Source: Stenotrophomonas rhizophila (GTDB lineage: Bacteria; Pseudomonadota; Gammaproteobacteria; Xanthomonadales; Xanthomonadaceae). Taken from it: a DNA stretch of 64,000 nt. The translations under genes were made by a program, and so were the position numbers. This document shows positions 61,201 through 64,000 of this stretch, one piece after another; the stretch's first letter is position 1; each line of letters starts with the position of its first letter. The notes below the pieces were generated by a model. The model saw nothing but the letters and a program-made list of their open reading frames with translations, was not told the DNA's origin and did not search any database. The stretch spans positions 868,001-932,000 of the forward strand of contig NZ_RJKV01000002.1 of NCBI RefSeq assembly GCF_003751305.1, given 5' to 3'.

Positions 61201-64000
61201 GGTCTGCAGGCACTGGGGGAGACCTGTGCCGCGATCACCACCACGATGGAGGCCCTGCAGGACGAGGCGCCGCGCGTGCCGGTCCAGCGCGCACTTGCTG
61301 CCCGCTTGGTCGCCCTGGCCGACACACTGCCCGAAGCGCGCTGGCCGGCGCTGGTCGATGACGAACGGGACCTGGCGGAGGATGACTCGGCGCTGGACGT
61401 GACCGATGCCGCCTCCCTTGCGGACATGGACGCCGACGTGGCTGCTCACGCCAGCGACGCTGGGCAAGCCATCGCTGCAGAAGAAGCCGTCGTTGCAGAA
61501 GAAGCCATCGCTGATCACGCGCCGGCCGACGTGGAGGCACCGGTTCTGGAGAGCATCGATGACGCTGCCGATGCCGACCTGCAGCAGGGGCTGATCGAGG
61601 CCGACGGCCTGACCCTGGTCGACGGGGATACCGTCGACGTCGACGTCGAGGCCACGGCTGACCACGCGCTGGTCGCGGCGGAACTGACTGGAACCGATGA
61701 TCTGTCCGCCTACTTCGACGGTGGGTTGCCGGCGTCGCCGGTGCTCAACGAAGTTCACAACACGCAGGACACCGCGGCCGAGGAGACCGATCTGGACGCG
61801 GTGCACGCCGGTCTGGATGCCGTGGAACTCACCTCGGCCGAAGATCTGTCGCGGTACTTCGATCACCTCACCCCATCCGAGCTGGCGGCCGATCCGGAGC
61901 CTGGTGCTACGACGGCCGTGATGGACGAACCACAGGACGTTGCCGGAGCGTTTGCCGACGCCGAGGTCGACGCCGAAGCCGACGCCGACGCCGAAGCCGA
62001 TAGCGTCGAGACAACCCTCGATGCATCTCACCCCGGCGGCAGCGGGGCTGTGCCGGCTGGCGCATACGCGGTCGCCGTGGACGACGCCGCCAACGACGGC
62101 TGGCGCGACACCGACGGGCGCGATGAGAACGACGACGACGCGCAGGCGCTGGACGACATCCTGCCGCCGCCGCCAGCCTTCGGCGAGGTGGTGGATGCGC
62201 AGCAGGCCATCGACGACGGCCTGACCGTGCTCGATGCACCGGATGCCGACGCGGGCGAAGACAACGGTGTGCTCGGTCTGGATGCCACGGTCGACGCACC
62301 GGTGGAAGGGGACGCCTTTGCCGAAGCCTTCGAAGCGACCGATACCGCAGACGCAGACGACAGCGAACCCACCGACGCCGCACCCGCGCGCTTCTTTGAA
62401 CTGGAAGACGCGCCGGCGCCGGCCACCACCGCTCCGCAGCCTGCCGACACCGCATTCGGGGCGGCAGCATCGGACGATGACGTTGAACTCGATGCCGGCG
62501 ACGCCCTCGATTTCACCCAGCTCGATCAGGAGCTGGTCGATATTTTCGTGGAGGAAGGCAAGGATCTGCTCGACCATTGCGATGGTCTGATCAGCGAACT
62601 GCGTGCCGCACCGCAGGACCGCGACGTCATCGCCGGTCTGCAGCGCGACCTGCACACCCTCAAGGGTGGCGCACGCATGGCCGGCATCAATCCCATCGGT
62701 GATCTCGGCCATGGGATCGAATCGCTGCTGGAAGCCGTGGCAGCCAACCGCACCGATATCGACCGCAGCGATGTGCATCTGCTGGAGCGTGGCTTCGATC
62801 GTCTGCATCAGTTGCTGACCCGGACCGGGCAGCACCGCACCGTGGCCATGCCGGACGACCTGATCGCCGCCTTCGAGCAGCGCACCCAGGGCCGTGCCGA
62901 GCCGGAGCAGATCGAGACCACCGAGCAGACACTTGCTTCCGGCGACGCCAAGGTCGAAGCCGCGATCGCCGCGCTCGTCGCTGCCCCGTTGTCCGCACCG
63001 GTGCCGCTGGAGACCGCCAGCGAAGACGACGGTCTGCCGCGTCCGCAGCAGGAGCAGGTGCGCGTGCGCGCCGATCTGCTCGACCGCCTGGTCAATCATG
63101 CCGGTGAAGTGGCGATCTACCGTTCGCGTCTGGAACAGCAGCTTGGCGCCTTCCGCGGCGCCATGGGCGAACTGGACCGTACCAATGCCCGTCTGCGCGA
63201 TCAGCTGCGCCGCCTGGACCTGGAAACCGAAGCGCAGATCGTGGCGCGCTATCAGCGTGAGCAGGACCAGGCCGATCACAAGTTCGACCCGCTGGAACTG
63301 GATCGCTTCTCCACGCTGCAGCAGCTCAGCCGCGCGCTGAACGAATCGGCGGCCGATCTGGGCGGCCTGCAGGGCGTGCTGGACGACCTCTCGCGCCAGT
63401 ACGACGTGCTGCTGCAACAGCAGTCACGCGTCAGTTCGGAACTGCAGGACGGCCTGATGCGCGCGCGCATGGTGCCGTTCGATGGCCTCGTACCGCGGCT
63501 GCGCCGGGTCGTGCGCCAGGCTGGCCAGGACACCGGCAAGCAGGTCCACGTCACCCTGGAAGGCACCCACGGCGAACTGGACCGCAACGTGCTCGACCGC
63601 ATGGTCGCGCCGCTGGAACACATGCTGCGCAACTCGGTGGCACATGGTCTGGAAACCCCCGCACAGCGCCGTGCCGCCGGCAAGCCGGAGGAAGGCGAAA
63701 TCGCCATCCGCCTGCGCCGCGAAGGCTCGGAAATCGTGCTGGAAGTCGCCGACGATGGCGCCGGGCTGGACCGCGAGGCGATCCGTCGCCGTGCCGAACA
63801 GCGTGGCCTGATCGCCGCCGATGCGGTGCTGGGCGATGCCGAACTGGACGCGATGATTTTCTCGCCCGGCTTCAGCACCGCCGACCAGGTCAGCCAGCTG
63901 GCCGGCCGTGGCGTGGGCATGGACGTGGTGCACAACGAAGTGCGCCAGCTCGGCGGCTCGGTGGACATCCACTCCGTGCGCGGGCAGGGCGTCACCTTCA
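58213..64000 (+). CDS. chpA: Chemotaxis histidine kinase ChpA (PilL), N-terminal 1929 residues (cut by window edge)
   Basis: A very long CheA-type hybrid kinase for type IV pilus control. In order: an N-terminal helical region (1-400), a Pro/Ala linker (410-700), HPt 1 with His795 (VFHTLKGSGRLVGA), HPt 2 with His958 (AVHTMNGAFAMTDV, lacking the usual Lys), an acidic Asp/Ala linker (1050-1430), HPt 3 with His1481 (LHTLKGGARMAG), the dimerisation region and the catalytic domain (HMLRNSVAHGLE as N box; DDGAGLD and GRGVGMDVV as G boxes). The CheW-like and receiver ends are missing. pilK is absent between pilJ and chpA. ATG at 58213, GGGAG upstream. Confidence 0.93.
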   Translation, partial: MSTLRDAMSHAALGWVKPELDETLRQVRNEVEYYVEDPADGSRMRFCAGYLHQVQGTLRMVELYAPAMVAEELEQLANAIGAGEVPDRDEACATLMRGSVLLPDYLERLQNGHRDIPIVLLPLLNDIRSARAAPGINESVLFAFAPDSASATEAELDHARGSLSGRNRELLDTVGNAVKEELLRIKDALDLHLRTGGEPVHLQTQVNELGAVADTLGMMGLGVARGVVVQQRDALRDVVQGVQQIDETLLLDIAGALLYVDASLDDQVAHLGAVGSGADDPSVAENRRTVEVLAHEAIANFAAAREHFVAFIETNWNHQQLQEVPRLLGEVAGALRMLDLTVPADYLQGVRQYITVELLGKQRVPSGRQLDTLADAMASLEYYLEALREGRAGRDEILDITRSSLETLRYWPLPAANQPSADTGPDALPVAPEPIELTPWDAPAAEPIALGVTAEIPRPANLPPPLPDFTFDPPPATTPAAPPAALVFDASTAPIATDAPQWTLAGNNDVDELPTFAHFDPIIAEAPAGAAWGVPPLVSTPVAVAAETELDATPSERTDDADPTFLEMPAFVADGTGFDPVAAEHEALELSDEPIEFTFDERLDNADDVLSLQIDDADPESGSASGSVPDDADVQALPTFLQDIPVASADESDRALSAPVVDEIDDVGQAQDAAAASLSTSGVQDAVIRKIELDDESVRFLAELDAAAAQFRAEGVDPVAAPITGLVAEVAAVTAEDTSIEAGFEDDGENIDQDIREVFIEEFDEELVNLGNLLPAWRIAPDNMDRLRPIRRVFHTLKGSGRLVGARTLGEFSWKIEGMLNRVLDGSRPASPAVVALVGQAYDVLPQLNAALRDGSRVTADLQAMQAIADRVAAGEETFHVPLQRPVAPAATVPDPVAVDTVPVPAPVVESTPANIDSVLREILEAEVEVHQATLQAWLDSASDASQPVTDGLLRAVHTMNGAFAMTDVPEITAVTGAAESYIKRSLAADALPSDAGLQALGETCAAITTTMEALQDEAPRVPVQRALAARLVALADTLPEARWPALVDDERDLAEDDSALDVTDAASLADMDADVAAHASDAGQAIAAEEAVVAEEAIADHAPADVEAPVLESIDDAADADLQQGLIEADGLTLVDGDTVDVDVEATADHALVAAELTGTDDLSAYFDGGLPASPVLNEVHNTQDTAAEETDLDAVHAGLDAVELTSAEDLSRYFDHLTPSELAADPEPGATTAVMDEPQDVAGAFADAEVDAEADADAEADSVETTLDASHPGGSGAVPAGAYAVAVDDAANDGWRDTDGRDENDDDAQALDDILPPPPAFGEVVDAQQAIDDGLTVLDAPDADAGEDNGVLGLDATVDAPVEGDAFAEAFEATDTADADDSEPTDAAPARFFELEDAPAPATTAPQPADTAFGAAASDDDVELDAGDALDFTQLDQELVDIFVEEGKDLLDHCDGLISELRAAPQDRDVIAGLQRDLHTLKGGARMAGINPIGDLGHGIESLLEAVAANRTDIDRSDVHLLERGFDRLHQLLTRTGQHRTVAMPDDLIAAFEQRTQGRAEPEQIETTEQTLASGDAKVEAAIAALVAAPLSAPVPLETASEDDGLPRPQQEQVRVRADLLDRLVNHAGEVAIYRSRLEQQLGAFRGAMGELDRTNARLRDQLRRLDLETEAQIVARYQREQDQADHKFDPLELDRFSTLQQLSRALNESAADLGGLQGVLDDLSRQYDVLLQQQSRVSSELQDGLMRARMVPFDGLVPRLRRVVRQAGQDTGKQVHVTLEGTHGELDRNVLDRMVAPLEHMLRNSVAHGLETPAQRRAAGKPEEGEIAIRLRREGSEIVLEVADDGAGLDREAIRRRAEQRGLIAADAVLGDAELDAMIFSPGFSTADQVSQLAGRGVGMDVVHNEVRQLGGSVDIHSVRGQGVTF

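Noticed and set aside
60241..63417. A 1058-codon open frame antisense to chpA
   Set aside because: It lies opposite the acidic linker and HPt domains of chpA, is Gly/Val/His-rich and shows no domain; shadow of GAC/GCC-rich codons.
1..64000. CRISPR array, prophage, insertion sequence or rRNA operon
   Set aside because: No regular direct repeats with unique spacers, no transposase or integrase domain and no rRNA signature were seen anywhere in the window.

Overview
The window is chromosomal DNA of a high-GC gammaproteobacterium of the Xanthomonadaceae, most likely a Stenotrophomonas close to S. rhizophila. The evidence is a fused glucosylglycerol-phosphate phosphatase/synthase preceded by ycaD, GTAG-ended palindromes of the SMAG type, copLAB, kup lying between ruvA and ruvB, and a complete Tol-Pal/queuosine block. 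No rRNA, insertion sequence, integrase, prophage or CRISPR array is visible. Genes fill most of both strands, and many neighbours overlap by 4 or 11 bases.

Layout. 1-5.7 kb: ggpPS (cut by the window edge) and ycaD for the osmolyte glucosylglycerol, a GT-C membrane glycosyltransferase, a lipoprotein and a three-repeat DUF3011 protein. 5.9-14.8 kb: aspS, an acetyltransferase, a hydrolase, yebC, ruvC-ruvA, kup, a cluster of palindromes, then ruvB-ybgC. 14.8-21.6 kb: tolQRAB-pal-cpoB (envelope constriction and outer-membrane integrity), then queE and queC (7-deazaguanine synthesis). 21.65 kb: tRNA-Lys(TTT) with a terminator. 21.8-29.4 kb: small, mostly exported or poorly known genes (DUF922, DUF6713, PA2169-type four-helix bundle, a disordered peptide, a DUF1311-MliC fusion, DUF3011), a lone response regulator, a CPBP protease, a zinc ribbon and a second acetyltransferase. 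29.4-32.8 kb: copLAB copper resistance. 32.8-35.9 kb: recQ and dps, separated by 609 bases that hold two inverted copies of a structured element. 35.9-52.5 kb: hrpA, relA, a tetratricopeptide-like membrane protein, a two-domain glycosyltransferase, mrcB, a lipoprotein, yoaA and tsaB. 52.6-64 kb: tonB3-gshB facing the type IV pilus chemosensory operon pilG-pilH-pilI-pilJ-chpA, with chpA cut by the right edge.

Two observations stand out. First, six unrelated genes carry a -10-like hexamer exactly six bases before the ATG, which would place transcription start on the A of the start codon (leaderless mRNAs). Second, the recQ-dps gap holds two ~110-bp elements in inverted orientation. Their 60-bp cores agree at 54 of 60 positions, while their outer arms differ between copies yet stay self-complementary within each copy, which suggests a maintained structure. 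No toxin, defence or secondary-metabolite cluster was recognised.
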